A DNA stretch of 64,000 nt from Hippophae tibetana (GCA_037013495.1 CM072810.1:104126898-104190897); one strand, 5' to 3'. Shown: positions 50,001 through 64,000, counted from the first letter of the stretch. Numbers and translations: made by a program. Notes: a model not told the origin generated them from the sequence alone.

Positions 50001-52130
50001 TTGATTGCGTCATCAAGTATATTCACTTTGTTTTTTTATCACCTAATAATGATTTACCCAACATGTATTATTTGAATTTTCTCAAGTTGGTTTTGCCAAC
50101 ACAAAACAATTGTTTTGATGGGGAAGCATATGAATAAATCAAATAAATTTGGAGAACATTAATTTTACAATAAGTACTTTAGAAGTGCATGTAATCATAG
50201 AAATTCTTGACGCTCAACACAAACTTGGGGATGAATTTTTTCGAGAAAGCAGAATGATTCTCTCAAATAATAAAATTATTTTAATATTTTTACAAATTAG
50301 ATTTCTTAGTTTTTAATTTTATTTAATGTTATATTTTTATAACTTAAGTTTAGGATATTCCAAAATTCTACTTATTGAAGTAAGTAAAATCAACGTACAG
50401 CAAGTAATTATGTTAGAAAGTAAGCATATTTAAAAATATATATATATTTTGCTTGGCTTCTAAGTTTTAGTAGCCTATAACTATAGAAGCTTCTAATCCA
50501 TCATTTTTTTTTACCTAGTATTATTTTTGATAAATTAATCAAATTTTTTTCTCAATATCAACAATTTATCTCAAAAGTTATAATTTTATATCAAATTATA
50601 CAATAATATATAAAAATATGCTTATTTTATATTTCAATAAAATACCACTATTTTTAAGATGATCTCATTGAAATTCCAACCATCTTATTAAAAATCTCAC
50701 CGAAGCTTCGATAGTTCTACCGATGATCTTGTTGGAGTTCAGATGATCTCTCAAAACTCCGATAATTTCGTTAGAGTTAGATGTAATATAATAGTAACTA
50801 TAATAAAAGATCTTGTAAAATCTAATCTTATTTTTTATTTTATTAAATTTACATAAAAAGATATTTTAGTACTTATATGTATAAAATTATAAATTTTGAG
50901 TTAAATTTTTAATATTAAAAAAATTATTATTTGAAGATACTATTTTCTCCAAACATGTGTGCATTATAAGCTTGTGATCATATATTTAAAAAACATATAT
51001 TTGCTTCACTTCTTTTAGGGATACAAAAGAAAAAAATATATCAAAATTAATATTTATGACTTTATACAGTAATTTTATATTTATAAATTATAATATTTTT
51101 TTCTGTTGACTGTATAAACTTGGGTCCTAATGAAAAAACAGGTTCCTATATTTAGTGCTGCATCGTATTAACATTTTTCTACACTTTAATCTTATACGCA
51201 CCATTTCTCTCTTTAAATCAATCTTTTTCTTTGGGCTAACGGATCCCATCAAATGAACTCCAATGATTACGTGATCATCATCAAATTGATCGATGCAGAG
51301 GATAGGTTAACCATACCACTTCATTAACACAACTACACTCAACTTTTTTTTCCTCTCTGATTTTATTACGAATGCAATTATTAAATAATGATAAATATGA
51401 TGATCCTTTCATAAGAGTGTCATTTTGTGATACAAATCAAAACATGATGTTTTAAATTTATTTATATTTAAAATTAACTATTAATTTTTAATATTTATAA
51501 ATATATTAAATTTTCTTAATGATAATATAAATAAATTGATTAAAAAATTTAATTTTTCATAATACTATAAATTTATGAAAAAAAACAAACATAAAATGAA
51601 GATTTACAACAAGAGCTACAATCCCTATATTTTAGTAAGGAGACACAATATATAAAAAAAATATTGATTTTATAATTTTAAAAAAATATCATACAAATTT
51701 TATTAGATTATGTCAATTCTTTCCGTTTGTTCTTACATTATAATAATATTATTTAATCTCTTAGTTAATTATCAAAGAATGGTAAATTATTTTATTTTAA
51801 TATTTTTTTATTAAATAATTAAATACAATTAAAATATGAATATTTAACAATAATGAAATAATAATTAATATAAAAAATCATAAAATATTTGTTATAATAC
51901 TTTTTTAATCACCGTAATTTTGTTTTAATATTTAATTGATTTATAATTTTTATTAAAAGTGAAAAAATATATTTAAATAAATTTTTGATTGAAAATTATT
52001 ATTATTGATTTTTATTAAATAATTTCATATGAAATTAAATTTTTATCTTTATTAAATTTTTATTTTTTAATCTATAAAATGTAATAATATTTTAATAATA
52101 TAATTATTAAAATAATATAATTTTTTTTAA
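44070..52130. other. AT-rich gene-poor region
   Basis: About 8 kb with no gene I can support. One frame of better composition at 49877-50137 is described separately. A stretch at about 49,330-49,560 begins with the GCCCGTTTAGAT word typical of small hAT-type elements, but its other end is unclear. Confidence 0.5.
49877..50137 (+). other. Unrecognised 86-codon open frame
   Basis: Reads from MGLDDSSPLLFDDAHLLDQY to a stop at 50137, with an acidic, balanced composition unlike the low-complexity frames around it. A second frame overlaps it (49854-50075). No domain, promoter or splice partner is evident. It may be a transposon or gene relic, or chance. Confidence 0.2.
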
Positions 52131-52142
52131 CGAATAGATCTA

Positions 52143-52222
52143 ATGATAATATTGTAAATTTAAAAGATTAAATAAAATAAATATGATAATATTGTAAATT
52201 TAAAAGATTAAATCAAAATAAA
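52143..52222. repeat. Tandem duplication, two 40-bp copies
   Basis: ATGATAATATTGTAAATTTA followed by AAAGATTAAAT is repeated at 52143 and 52183 with almost no change, so the duplication is recent. Confidence 0.85.
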
Positions 52223-52229
52223 TAACATG

Positions 52230-54520
52230 TATAATAACTCAACTTATAATTTACGAATGACAAAACCAATCACTTTGAAGATAAAACTTCTGTTGTATGC
52301 TCGTATCTTATTATGACGCGGAGATGCTATCATTAATCAAATGGGTTATCAATAGCCAAATACATTATGGCATAGTTAACACAAACTCATAATATATATT
52401 CTTCTTTATTGGGACTGCAGCAATAGATTAAGGGCCTATAGCTTAGCTAGAATCTACTTTACCAAAAAGAAGAAACAATTTAGCTTTTGCTTGAAAGATA
52501 AGCCTTTGATAAGAAACCAATAACTCTGGGGAAAGCCTGTTCATTACAAAAGATTCCTATCACAAATTGTTGTTAAGAAAAAAATACTTTTTAACCATTA
52601 CTAAAAGCAAGTTAGATGATAGCATACAATAAAAAGTTTTGTAACATCTTTAAGACGTTGAATCTTGCTTTACCCCATTATACACGCTTAATAATATATA
52701 TATATATATATTCTCACTTCACTTTTATTCATGCACCTCAAATTAGATAATATAATGTGATTCATTTAGTGTTTATTATTAATCTTAAAATATTTATGTA
52801 ACTCATTAATTAATTGATTTTGATAATATATTTTTAACATTTTTAAATTTTAATGTTATAAAGTTAAAAAAAATTGATAATATTTTTATAATAATTCTAA
52901 AATTTAACGATATAAAAATATATTTACTCTTGTTACATGCATTCTCCTTAAATAAAACTACATCAAATATCATTATATATATAAAAAAAATTAAATAACA
53001 TAAAGGGTTATCTTTTTTCCACCAAGGGAATGTTGACTAGCTTCTGACTTTCTGTTGTGGACTAGGATGCATAGATCATAAGAAACCAAGAGACTTCAAA
53101 CAATATAGGTAGGTGGAAAACCCAACAAGGTTGGCACTTTGCTCTATTACATATCAATTGTTTTTTTAATTTTTAAGAGGTTACTTCGTATTATTTTTAA
53201 AATACATGGTTACACATAAATGATTTAATTTTATTGTATAATTTTTTATAGATAAATTTATTTTTTATACTATGCATATGTACTTTTTTTGTAATGTTAA
53301 AAAATTGTTTTTCATATTTTAAAAATACCAAGTACATATTTTTTTAATGAAAAAAATATTTTTTAAATAATTAAAAATAAAATCACATAAATAATTAAAT
53401 TACAAAAAGCAGGTGGGATATATTGAAAAGCTTAAACTTACACTTTTAATTAAGATAATTTGCCACCATATAAAACTGTGTAGTTTTATATGTACATACG
53501 ATGGGATTGCATTAATATCAATATATTTATTTATTATTTATTATTATAAATAAAATATGTTATTAAATTAGGTAGAATTTACGTTTATAAATAAAAGATT
53601 TATTTTATTTTTAAATAAAAATAAAATAAACATTAAATAATAACGAAGATATATATACTCTTACGGATAATTTAAAGAATCAATAAAAATTAAATATATA
53701 TTATTTGTGGTTCTAAACTAATCCAAGTAAAAATAAATTAACGAAGATGAGCCACCTATATTATAGTTTGCACAGTAAATTTTTCGATGAGAAAATCTTA
53801 TACAATACAATACTAGTAATGCACTCCTAATGTGTATGGTTGTAAGGAATATACCATCTACCTATGTCACATTTCACTTAAGATCCTCTCCTTTTCAATT
53901 GATCCGTACGATAAGAACCCAAAACTTAGAAAAAATTTATTTTATATATAAATTTGTTTATAATTTTTCATATATTATACTTGCAAAATTTCAATATTAA
54001 AAAATAAAAAGAAAACGTTAATTACCTTGTAATCTCTTAATAAATAAAAATTATTAATTATTTTTAAAATATATTTCTCACCGATCAGTTTTATATATTC
54101 TTTTCACTTTTTATTAAACATTTATTTTTTTAAATCAATTTAAAATATCATATCATAACATATTCAAAAATAATGAATTAACTATATAAGCACATAGTTG
54201 GCAAAGAAAATATCAAATATCAGAACCTAGCCAAAAGAAATGAATAAATCAGTCAAATTAAAAAATTACAGCCGCCATGCTTCAAGCCGTCTAAGCCATT
54301 TTTAGAAGAAAAAAAAGGCCATCTATATAACAAATATATTATAAAATTATAATTATATTGATAATAAATTTATATAATGATCAACAATGCGTTACATACA
54401 TTAATAGATAATTATTTCAAAATTAAGATAAATAAGTGTTTTAATTTTTCCTTTATAATTCTACTCAAGTTACATACTTATATACTCATATTGGTACACC
54501 AAGTGAATATCTTTTTATTT
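52230..54520. other. AT-rich gene-poor region
   Basis: No gene or transposon supported. A less AT-rich patch at about 53,015-53,150 is not recognised. Confidence 0.5.
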
Positions 54521-54522
54521 TT

Positions 54523-54864
54523 AAGGGTGTCTATAAACTGAATTGGATCAGATAAAACTGTAAAATTAAATCGAATCGTTTTATAAATAAAATAATCTGA
54601 TCCGATTATATTAATTTTAGACCGATCGAATCGGATCGGATTAATAATATATTAAAAAAATTATATTTTTTCTTATTAAATATGTAAAAAAATTGAACCA
54701 AATCAGATCGAAACGTTTTATAGATCAAACGATCCGATTTGGTTTGTATTAATTAAAATCGTTTCAAACGGTTCGATCTAATCCAATCTGAGTAATATAA
54801 ACGGTCCAATGCAATTAAATTTTTTTAACCAAAATTGTACCGAATCGAACCGATGGACACCATT
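54523..54864. mobile_element. MITE-like element with GATCCGAT and GGTTCGAT motifs
   Basis: The left end AAGGGTGTCTATAAACTG and the right end, in reverse complement (AATGGTGTCCATCGG), form an imperfect terminal inverted repeat. The interior is made of reiterated GATCGGATC and AACGGTTCGATC-like words, as in the element at 30,926-31,326. No transposase; no clear target duplication. Confidence 0.45.
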
Positions 54865-54869
54865 ATCCA

Positions 54870-57800
54870 TACGTTCACCTATTATACATATTGTACAATT
54901 GGGTGAATTGGGTATACACTTAAAAGAACGAAAAATCATAGTCCAATTTTCACATTCTTTCTACTAATATATGTTCCTATATGTCTTTACCGTTTATATT
55001 ATTATTGAGGGGATAATTTACTACAAAAACTCTCTACAAATCTTTTTTATTTTTTAAAAAGGTGAATTTTGTGTTTTTATTCTTTAGCGATGCACAATAA
55101 GTCACTTATTAGTTCTTGAAAATGTGCATAAAGGCAAAGAAAATATGTACTTTTTAGTCCTAGAAAACATATTAGGTTAAAACAAACAGACACTAAAAAT
55201 ATCAAATTTTTATTTTTATTTTTCAGTGCATATAAAAATTATCTACCCAATTTCAAGATTAAAAAAAAAGAATTTTGGGTACATGTTTAAATAAAAATTA
55301 AAGCTCAAAACAAATGGATTCCCCATTTACCGGACACATTAATTTACATGTAAAATTGCTTAATTTGTCGTAGGACCAGGGACACGAGTTAATTGAAAGT
55401 TATACAAAAATTAACACAATCATTATGTTTGCATGTTATTCATTTCAAGAAAAAAATCAGCAACTAGGATATGAGTATAGCTAGGAACATTTTACACTAA
55501 ATACCCCTAAAATGAAAAAAATATGTTTATATAATCCTCTTTAGTTATTTTTATTTTAGATTATTTATAAACTTATAATTTTATTAATATTTTTAATAAA
55601 TATACAATCAAACATATATCAAATTAGACACAATACTCTAACTAAAAATTAAAGATCTTACATGACATGTGTTCAATTTACTTTTAACTATTGAGTTAAT
55701 CAAAATCTAATTAATTAAATAACTATCTAATTTAATTGGACATATGTTCAACTCAATTATGATAATTATTGTTACTAGTTTATTGCACTCAAACTAGTTG
55801 TACAATTATCCAATTTAATTGGATATGTATCAAACTCAACTATGATGAGTATGGTTATGTTAAATCAAATTCTAGTTAAACAAATATCTAGTTAAAATTA
55901 ATTCATAATTTATCAATGAAAACTAAAAATATTTTCATGATTTTGTATAAAAAGTCAAGTTAGAAGGGTCATATATACTTTTTGACTAATATGAGATAAT
56001 CAATGCATATAATCTTAAAGTTTATAGCAATAATAATAATATTTGAAAATTTTGAATATGATCTAATTAGATGTAATTTAATATTAAAATAGTTTAAATA
56101 ATCATAATTTAATTTAAATAAAATTTAAAATAAAATAATATATATATATTTAAATTGTATCATATGAAGAAAAAAATGATATTTTTATGATTACATATTT
56201 TAAATATGTTATTTTTTGATTCGGTCATACCTACCTCATTGATATGTTATCTAAATGAAGAGTCCTAAAAATTGAGGTTTCGAAATTTTAAGTGTAAAGA
56301 AATTGGATAGTTATGATATTCGTATATATTTTTATATTATTTAGTGGAAACAAATCCTCTGTTCAGCGATCATGATGGGTAATCCAATATAGATCCAAAA
56401 TTTGTGGGATGTCAATTTTGATGTTGTGAACTTATTCCAAAATTATTGAACTCAAACAAATATATGAGCATCATATTTTCATATATGCCTCGTTAATTTG
56501 AAGATTAATGTATAATTTTTGGGAAAGTTTAATACATATTTTATGGATATGTTTCGCATTGTATTCAGATCCACTGATAAAGTCACATTATTGATGGATT
56601 TGGGCACAGCTCGTTGCATGTGATTATTTATAGCATCCAATGCACATTAAAAAAAAATAGCCGAAAATAACAAGAAATTAAAAACAATTATTTTTTATTC
56701 TTCCTTCTAGCAATCTTTGAAATAAAAAGTTTCTTCAATTATGACATTACCATTTAAATAATAATAAATAATAGTTGTTAATAACATTTTTTTGTATGCT
56801 ATACAAGTTTTGTTATAATTATAATTAATATATTAAATAATTATAAATAATATAATAATATATATTTTTAATTTTCAACTTATAAATAATTATTATATCT
56901 ATTATATAATATCTCATCTCATAATAAATACTATTTTTATAATATATAACTTAAATATTTTTATATTTAAATAAAATATACGGAACATTTTTCAATAAAA
57001 AGGACGTAATAGCTAATAGTATATTTTTACCATTTATATAGTGCCTCTTAAAAGTAAAAATATTAAATTCGCCAATGGTTTAGATTTAAAGAAGGAATGT
57101 TATCTATCTATTATCTAATAAATCTCAAATATTAAGATACATGCTTGTAAAAAAGTATGTAATAAATTATGACATTTATGGTATTCAAACATAAATACAA
57201 ATAAGGGCATGGGTTGGAAGGTACCGGTATATAGGTATAAATTTTATTTAAAAAATTACAATTAAATTTTGAAAAAAATAAGGGCAATTAAGAATATAAC
57301 AATAAACATAGAGTGGAGCACAATGGATAAAAGTAAATAAATTACGCAATTCCATTAAAACAAAGTATCAGATCGTCTGTTTGTTTATACTTTTTTATTT
57401 AAACCTTAACCAACTGTTTTACATATGTTTCTCATTTTATTTAATTTAGAAGTTAAAAAAATTTAATTTTAATATTATAATTATTTCGATTCTAATGCTT
57501 ATATATATAGTAATAATAATAATATATTCATTGAATTTAGTTCTTATTAATTAATATCACCATTTTCATTATGTTTTTACATAATCTTATATTATCTTAT
57601 ATTAATAATGTATGATATAGATTTAATAATATATGATCTAGATTTAACAAATAAAAACAAAAATTAATATATCATATTCTTTAAACATAATGCAAAAACA
57701 TAACAAAATTGAAAGATACTAGTAGGAAATGGATGAGGTCCCATCAACCGTGTGAATCACTTCCACAAAAATCCATAGTAAAATAATAATTCACGAGATC

Positions 57801-60390
57801 CGCCAAATGAAAGCCCCACTTCTAAAACAAGTTACTATGAAACCAAGGGTGCATGACTCATATATACTTTAAAATGAAAAACCATTGGATTCTATATTCC
57901 CGTTTTGACGCCCACAGAGATTCCTATCTACCAATTTGGTCAAGACTCAAGAGCCTAGCTAAAACCATTATAAAACAGTTAGTTTTTGGTTTTAACTGCA
58001 TGTATATATCATAAAAGCTTATTCACCTTCATTTTTCGATTTCTTCGTATATATGTATATATATATATTTTATAAAGTAAAAACATGTTTTTTACATTTT
58101 TATAATGCTATACACATATTTTTTTTTATATATTTAAAAATAATATACACGTTTTAAAAAAAATATACTTTTTAAAATAAAATTAAAACTTAAACTATAT
58201 AAATAACAGAATTATTTAAAAATTAGAATACTAGACTTATCATTTATTCTTTATAAATCGCATAATTGAATCATAAAATAATAACAACATCTTTTTAAGA
58301 TAAACATTGTTTCATCAATGTTTTGATCTCTTTAAACTAATCTAGATCGTTTGAAAAATATTATTTAAAAATTTATTAATTAAATAACTATTTTCCAAAT
58401 ATGAACAGTAACATACAAATGCAAATGTAGTTTGATTACCAACAATTCACTAATATATTTTATTTATAATATTATACATATTTATTACTATTATAATTTA
58501 TTTTATTTTTAAACTTTCAATTATGTTAAACTTTTTTTAATTTTTTTTAATTTTGATTAGTGTTGTCAATCAGCAGGATGGACGCGGTTGACATCCCATC
58601 CCCACCATAAATATTTTTGGGGTAGATAGGGTGAGTGCTCTTCACCAAAGTCTCTTATAATTCGTGGGAATTGATATTCCCTACTAACTACAAAGATATG
58701 TTTAATTATACATATTTTATTTTAAATTAACAAAACATTGAAAAATAAAATAAAGTTGAAAATATCTTTAATATATATTATATTTAATGCACAAATCATA
58801 CATATAATTAAATTATTTATTTTAATAATTGTTTAATAATTAAAATAAATTATTTTTAATTATAATATTATGTTTTCTTAATGAAATACTTTATATAATG
58901 ATAATAAATTTAATTTTTAATTAAAAATGATTAAGTTCATAATTTAATATATATATATATAAGAAATTTTGACTCTAGAATTTAACGAGATAGAAATATA
59001 ATCAACTAACCCAATCTACGAAGTATTTTTTCAATCGAGGTAAAATATTTGAATTAATACAACGGTTATTATTCCGGTGGTAAAAATTAATAGCACAGTA
59101 GCACTAATTTTGATTAAATGTTTAATACGGGAAGTTCGGATAAAATTAGCTAAAATATATGTTTAATTAAGACTTTCCGTAGTTTATGTATTGATTGTTT
59201 CGAAAAATGTGTGTTTGTTGTCTGAAATATTTTATTCTTCTAAGAGGGTTAAATGAGAAATATGTTTTAAAATTTATAGTCATGTTTTTTTTCTTCTAAT
59301 TAAACATATAAAACTTTAGGAAAGAAATTGCTACTGAGAATCAAGAGAAATAATTTGCAAATTATTAGTGCAAATATGGTGCCATAATTTTACTAAAAAT
59401 ACAATTTAATTTAATAATATGTTAGTTAAGTAAAATAAAGAGATTACCTTTACAAAATTTCTAAATAAATCTAAAAAATTCATATTAAGACCATATGCAT
59501 GACACTGCATTTTTCTAAGAATAATTTTAGCATTTTAAAATTTTAAATTCAAAAAAAAATTCTCAAAATAGGGAAGTTGGATTTGCGAGTGGGGATGAGG
59601 GTTCGTCGGAGACGGAGAGGATATGGGTTCGCCGGAGGTGGGTTAAGTTTTTTGTTTTTGATTTTTTTTTTTAATTCCAAATTTTAAAATGTCAAAACTA
59701 TCTTAAAACATACTGCATGTAAATAACTTTTTGAACTTAATTATTTGAAACTTTTATATTCTACTACTTAACTACAAAATTATTTTACTAAAGTATAATT
59801 TTAGTAAACTTATGTATCCTTTCAATTATTAATCCGGTTAAAAGCCATCAAGCCGACGCCTTCAAACCAACTTAATATATGCTTAATGATTGATTTTTGG
59901 GGTTATAGATAGGAAATTATTACTCATGTATGTGACTTTTAGCATAGGTTCACATATTTCCCTAAGTATCTTTAATATCTTTATGATTTATATTTAATAT
60001 AAAAGATATTTTTATATTTAATTATATATTTTCTTTCATATTACTTTGATACCATTTCTTTTCTAGTTATTTTCAAACCCTATCAATCATTTCCTATAGA
60101 TTATTAATTAAAGATAAAATTTTAAATTGTTTATCAAAACATTGATTTAACTTTATAATTTTAGATGGTTTATATTCTCTTATAATGTCTTTTTTTTATA
60201 ATATTTTTAGTTATCTTTTTTTATATATATTTTTAAAAATCTTATTTTTTGATTTTTTTATATTTTTAAACTTGTATTTATAAGATTTTATGTTACATCT
60301 ACATTATCTTGATATCCTAATATCTTTTATATCACAATAGATTTTATCGTTTCACATATTTGTTTATATTATTTTCTTTTTTGATATTTA
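54870..60390. other. AT-rich gene-poor region
   Basis: No coding sequence supported. Notable pieces: a tandem repeat at about 55,720-55,900 (listed), a piece at about 58,560-58,690 starting AGTGTTGTCAATCAGCAGGA that resembles one end of a small hAT-type element, and a G-rich patch at about 59,570-59,645. Confidence 0.5.
55720..55900. repeat. Diverged tandem repeat, about 92-bp period
   Basis: Two copies share the order CAATTTAATTGGA, then ATATG, then CAAACTCAA-TATGAT and GTTA. They differ by several substitutions. Confidence 0.6.
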
Positions 60391-60399
60391 ATGATTATA

Positions 60400-62390
60400 T
60401 ACTTCTTAATGGTTCTTATTCTTTTTTTCTAGAGTATCTCATATATTTCTTTATTCATTATATTGCATCCTTATGTTATAGTTTTATGTATTGTTATGTG
60501 TGATTTCTAAAGAAAAATTGAAAGTTTATGTTTTAGTTATAGACTTAACTAATTGAAGAGGATAAATAGATAATTAATAGAATTAAAATAAATTAAATTT
60601 TTCATAGACAACCAGTTATGTAATCATGCATATATAAAATAATACAAAAATATAAATAAACACACAAGATTTTTAGCAATCTAAGTCATATCAATTACCT
60701 AAGAAGAAAAGTATTGATTCACCAAAACACCTAATTATTCATTATGAAAATAAGGTAAAATTACAAAATCATATGTTATATTACCCACTAAAATAAAGTC
60801 CACAAGTAATCTACTTACAAGTAATCTTTTTCATCGTATCATCTACGAGAAATTAGTTTCTATTTTAAGTTGTTTTCTTCTATAAAAAATGTTAATTTAT
60901 TCTAATATTTGCTTATTTTTTCTTATCTACATGATTCAGATATTCTTTCTTAATACGAGATTGATAATGTAATAGGTTTTTTATATTTTTTAGGTTAATA
61001 GTTTCTACTTCAGAATCAGATTCCTTAACTATTGTCATATCTTCTTCTTTATTTGTACAAAAAAATTCATCATAATATTTTTTCTATTTCTTCATCTTTT
61101 AGAGGTAATAGGCCAACTATTTTTCCTATGACCCTATTTTTAATATTTATACATTGTTTTTTTAATTCTTTTATATATTATAATAAATCGAGATCATAGC
61201 TTGTTCTTTATCTTTAAATTTTTTTCTCATTCTTAGGTATTAATACATCTGATCTCGTATGTGGTTTTCCTTTTAATTATACAAATAATTTAAACTTGTA
61301 ACCTATAATTTCATTGTGTTTAGATATGTTATTTACATTTCTTCTTAATTTTATAAATTCTTTATATGTGTCTTGTTATAATTTCTTATCATAACCATAT
61401 TTTCTCATTTCTTTCAAAAATTCTTTGGGAAAAAATAAAAATAACATCTTTAAAACCTGCAACAACAAAAATATCACCATTTACGTTTACCTTATATATT
61501 TTCCTTATTAAAAAAAGTCTAATATATAATTTCATTTTAAATCTCTTCTAATTGGATCTATTTCGATATTATTGGGGTTTTATTTTTGTTATTATAAGTT
61601 TTAAAGTGTTATTTAAAAAAAAATAAAGTTCTTTTTGTGTTTTATTTATTTATTTTAAGAACTTGATATTTGATTTTTGAACTATAACTATTTCGTATGC
61701 TAAAAAAATTAAAACTTTCATTGCAATATAATTCTATATCATATAATTTATTTTTGAACATTATTGGGATAATAGTGATATTATTTTCTTTCTAATATTA
61801 CGTCATGAATTGAATTTTTTATTTGTTTTAGTTTTGTCATATCTCTTTCTTTGTTAGAAGTTTATTCTCGAGAATTTATAAACATAAAACTTAATATATT
61901 ACATTTTCTTCCTGATATCAAAGATTTTTCTTTAATAACTATGTTTCATTTTTCAAGTATTTCGAAATCAATTAATATTTTTGGTTTTATTATTTGTTCA
62001 ATTTCTTGAAATGTTTTATATATATTTTTGAATTCATTTTGTCTATATATTAAACTATTATGAATGTTTGTTAATAAATATTCTATTATATATTGTATTG
62101 AAAATGAATAATTTTTTCTTTTATTAAATCTCTTATTTCAAATTTATAAATTAAACTTAAAATTTGGTTTAAATTTTTAACATTAATATTAATAGTAAGT
62201 CTAGAGTATATTGTGAATTTTAATTTATGTTGTATCAATTTTTTTTTTATTATTATGATTTTTTATAATTTATATATAATAATTTATTTATCATTTAATG
62301 ATATACTATATAATATTTTTACATCTATAATATTAATACTTATTTATTCGTCACGTATTTTTATTTTTTAATATTTAAATTTTAAGATAT
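60400..62390 (-). mobile_element. Endogenous pararetrovirus-like remnant, block 2
   Basis: Follows block 1 (13,470-15,800) in the same order and strand. About 60,400-60,500 resembles 13,480-13,590; 60,960-61,420 resembles 14,250-14,660; 61,840-62,340 resembles 14,920-15,560 (the movement-protein-like part). A stretch at about 60,530-60,950 has no counterpart and looks like an insertion, or it was deleted from block 1. Decay is heavier than in block 1, and no long frame survives. The similarity is read by eye from shared words such as AGAGTATCT, TTCTTTATTCAT and ATTTTGTCTATATATT. Confidence 0.5.
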
Positions 62391-62399
62391 TAATGATAT

Positions 62400-63834
62400 T
62401 ATCCCGTTATAAGCGGGTAAGTCTATGGAAGGTTTGAATTTTGGAAAATCGTTATGAAGATCAGCATATAACCGACCCGCCCTCAAGTATCAATAGAGAC
62501 AATTATATGTCATTTGTCCACTAGCTATATTAGTTTAGATGATAACTTACATTTTTCACTTAGGTTAAAAAACATAAAATCAGTAGAGAAATTAAGTACC
62601 ATTGCACCCTTTATTCAACAAAGTTACCTACACAAAGTACAACATCGACAATTTAAATATGCATTCTATAAATGATAGATAGATATAAAAAGTGATTTTG
62701 TTTTTGGTTTTAAAATTTTCAGAAAAAAAAAAGGAAGAAAGTTCATATGATCTCATGAAAGATGTTTGTTACAGCAGATATCTCTTTCTCAACTGCTGAG
62801 TAGATTTGATTCCTTTTATTTTTTTCCCTTCTCCATGTGACTGTACCATTCTGCTACTAACAGATTTTACAAAATAGCTCGCAGGAATTACTCGATCACA
62901 TAGCTCTCATTTTCAACGGAGTACTATATATGTGCTTTAACTTCATAGTATATATACAAAGTTAAATTTCTTATTTATTTTTTTCTTTTCTTTTCTATAT
63001 TACACAATAATTAATATTTATATGGATAAATGGATGCCCATCTTTTATTTTTGTCTAATTTATGCGATGTGGTCAAACTGCATCGATGTATTAAAAAATG
63101 ATATTAATAGAATATGTTTATTCGTTCTGCATCAAGTTGGTGTTTGACGTCTAAGAGAAAAATGGTTTGAGGTAGGTAGAGAAACAGAATGTATAATTTT
63201 ATATTTTAAATCTCTTATTAATTAGATATCTTTCTTACGTTGATTTCATCTGAATCACCGTATCAATTTAGTCACTATCAACTAATAATTTTCATATAAC
63301 AAAATTATGTTACATTAATTTTTTTAATTAAATGTGGTTTCACGAAAAAGCTATATCATTGTATTTCTTTATAAATTTAAGATTACTGTGTTGTTTGTTG
63401 ATTAAACTTTGATCATAAAAGCAGAATTGAAAATAAAAATATTTCTAAAATGGATCAAAACTATTTATTTTTTGTCAATTCGATCTCAATCAAATATAAA
63501 AATTTTCAATCCGAATCAAATGTAATGAAACGAGTTTTCCGATTAGATAAGATCATATTGTTATTGAAATTTAATATAATTATGATATGTATAATATTTA
63601 AATATAATACATTATAAAGTAAAATATGTATTTATTTATAATTTAATAGTAAGTTTGAATCAGATATAATGAATTATAAATCTATCCATCTGAATCCGAA
63701 CAGATTGTATAATTTTCAATCTGAATCTTATTCGAATTCAATGGATTAGATCAAATTTTTCAATTTAATTAAATTGATCAGATTGCTCACCCCTAAGGCC
63801 ATACCCATTGTATAAAAATATTTATTTAAATTTT
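62400..63834. other. AT-rich sequence without recognisable genes
   Basis: No gene supported. The part from about 63,420 to 63,797 contains GATC/AATCCGAAT-like words and ends with CTCACCCCTAA, resembling a decayed relative of the MITE-like elements at 31 and 54.5 kb. Confidence 0.45.
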
Positions 63835-63990
63835 ACTCTCAAATCCTAAATTCTAAACCCTAAACATAAAATCTAAAATTCTAAATCTTAAATCTAAAAC
63901 CCTAAACAATAATACTTATACCCAAAACCAAGACCCAAAACTCTAAACTCTAAACCCTAAATCCAAAACTTAAATTTTTTTATTTTAAAT
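63835..63990. repeat. Degenerate telomere-like repeat
   Basis: Reiterated seven-base units around CCCTAAA (the plant telomere unit on this strand) with many variants (TCCTAAA, TTCTAAA, TCTAAA, CCAAAA). Exact CTAAACCCTAAA occurs at least twice. It nears the right window edge and may continue. Confidence 0.75.
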
Positions 63991-64000
63991 TTGAAACCAT

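Noticed and set aside
1..64000. CRISPR arrays, rRNA genes and bacterial operon features
   Set aside because: None seen; intron structure and repeats show a plant nuclear genome.

Overview
This is nuclear DNA from a flowering plant, most likely a eudicot. The DNA is very AT-rich. Its real genes carry many short GT-AG introns, and their proteins match plant families (P/U-type cyclin, ARM-BTB protein of the ARIA/ABAP1 type). There are plant-type LTR retrotransposons with a tRNA-iMet primer site, plant LINE debris, endogenous pararetrovirus-like debris and TTTAGGG-type telomere-like repeats. The species cannot be told from the sequence.

Layout. 1-1,240: remnant of a LINE reverse transcriptase (+). 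1,787-3,551 (-): intact six-exon gene for a 353-residue coiled-coil protein of unknown function. 5,940-6,260 (+): broken fragment of a RACK1-like WD40 gene. 6,650-7,510: diverged direct duplication of about 400 bp. 9,941-11,825: candidate solo LTR or regulatory block, unusually GC-rich for this window, with ACGT-core boxes and strong inverted repeats. 11,830-15,800: decayed pararetrovirus-like sequence (-), interrupted by the 3' end (chromodomain plus LTR) of a Ty3/gypsy chromovirus. 20,640-22,855 (+): cyclin P3/U2-type gene with an intron in its 5' UTR. 24,048-29,643 (-): complete 19-exon ABAP1/ARIA-like gene of 710 residues, convergent with the cyclin. 34,160-39,643 (-): complete, very young Ty1/copia element with apparently identical 247-bp LTRs and a 5-bp target-site duplication. 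39,650-60,000: AT-rich, gene-poor DNA with small tandem repeats and MITE-like debris. 60,400-62,390 (-): second pararetrovirus-like block, similar to the first. 63,835-63,990: degenerate telomere-like repeat.

Host genes. All three gene models were joined by hand from GT-AG sites with the reading frame kept throughout, so I consider them intact. Two of the three, the cyclin and the ABAP1-like gene, belong to families linked to cell-cycle control. They lie 1.2 kb apart, tail to tail; a functional link is only a speculation. The rest of the window is transposon, viral and low-complexity sequence.

I did not find a clearly new biological system. The best leads are the young copia element with one terminal frameshift, the paired pararetrovirus-like blocks, the GC-rich hairpin and G-box block at 10.6-11.4 kb, and the uncharacterised coiled-coil gene.
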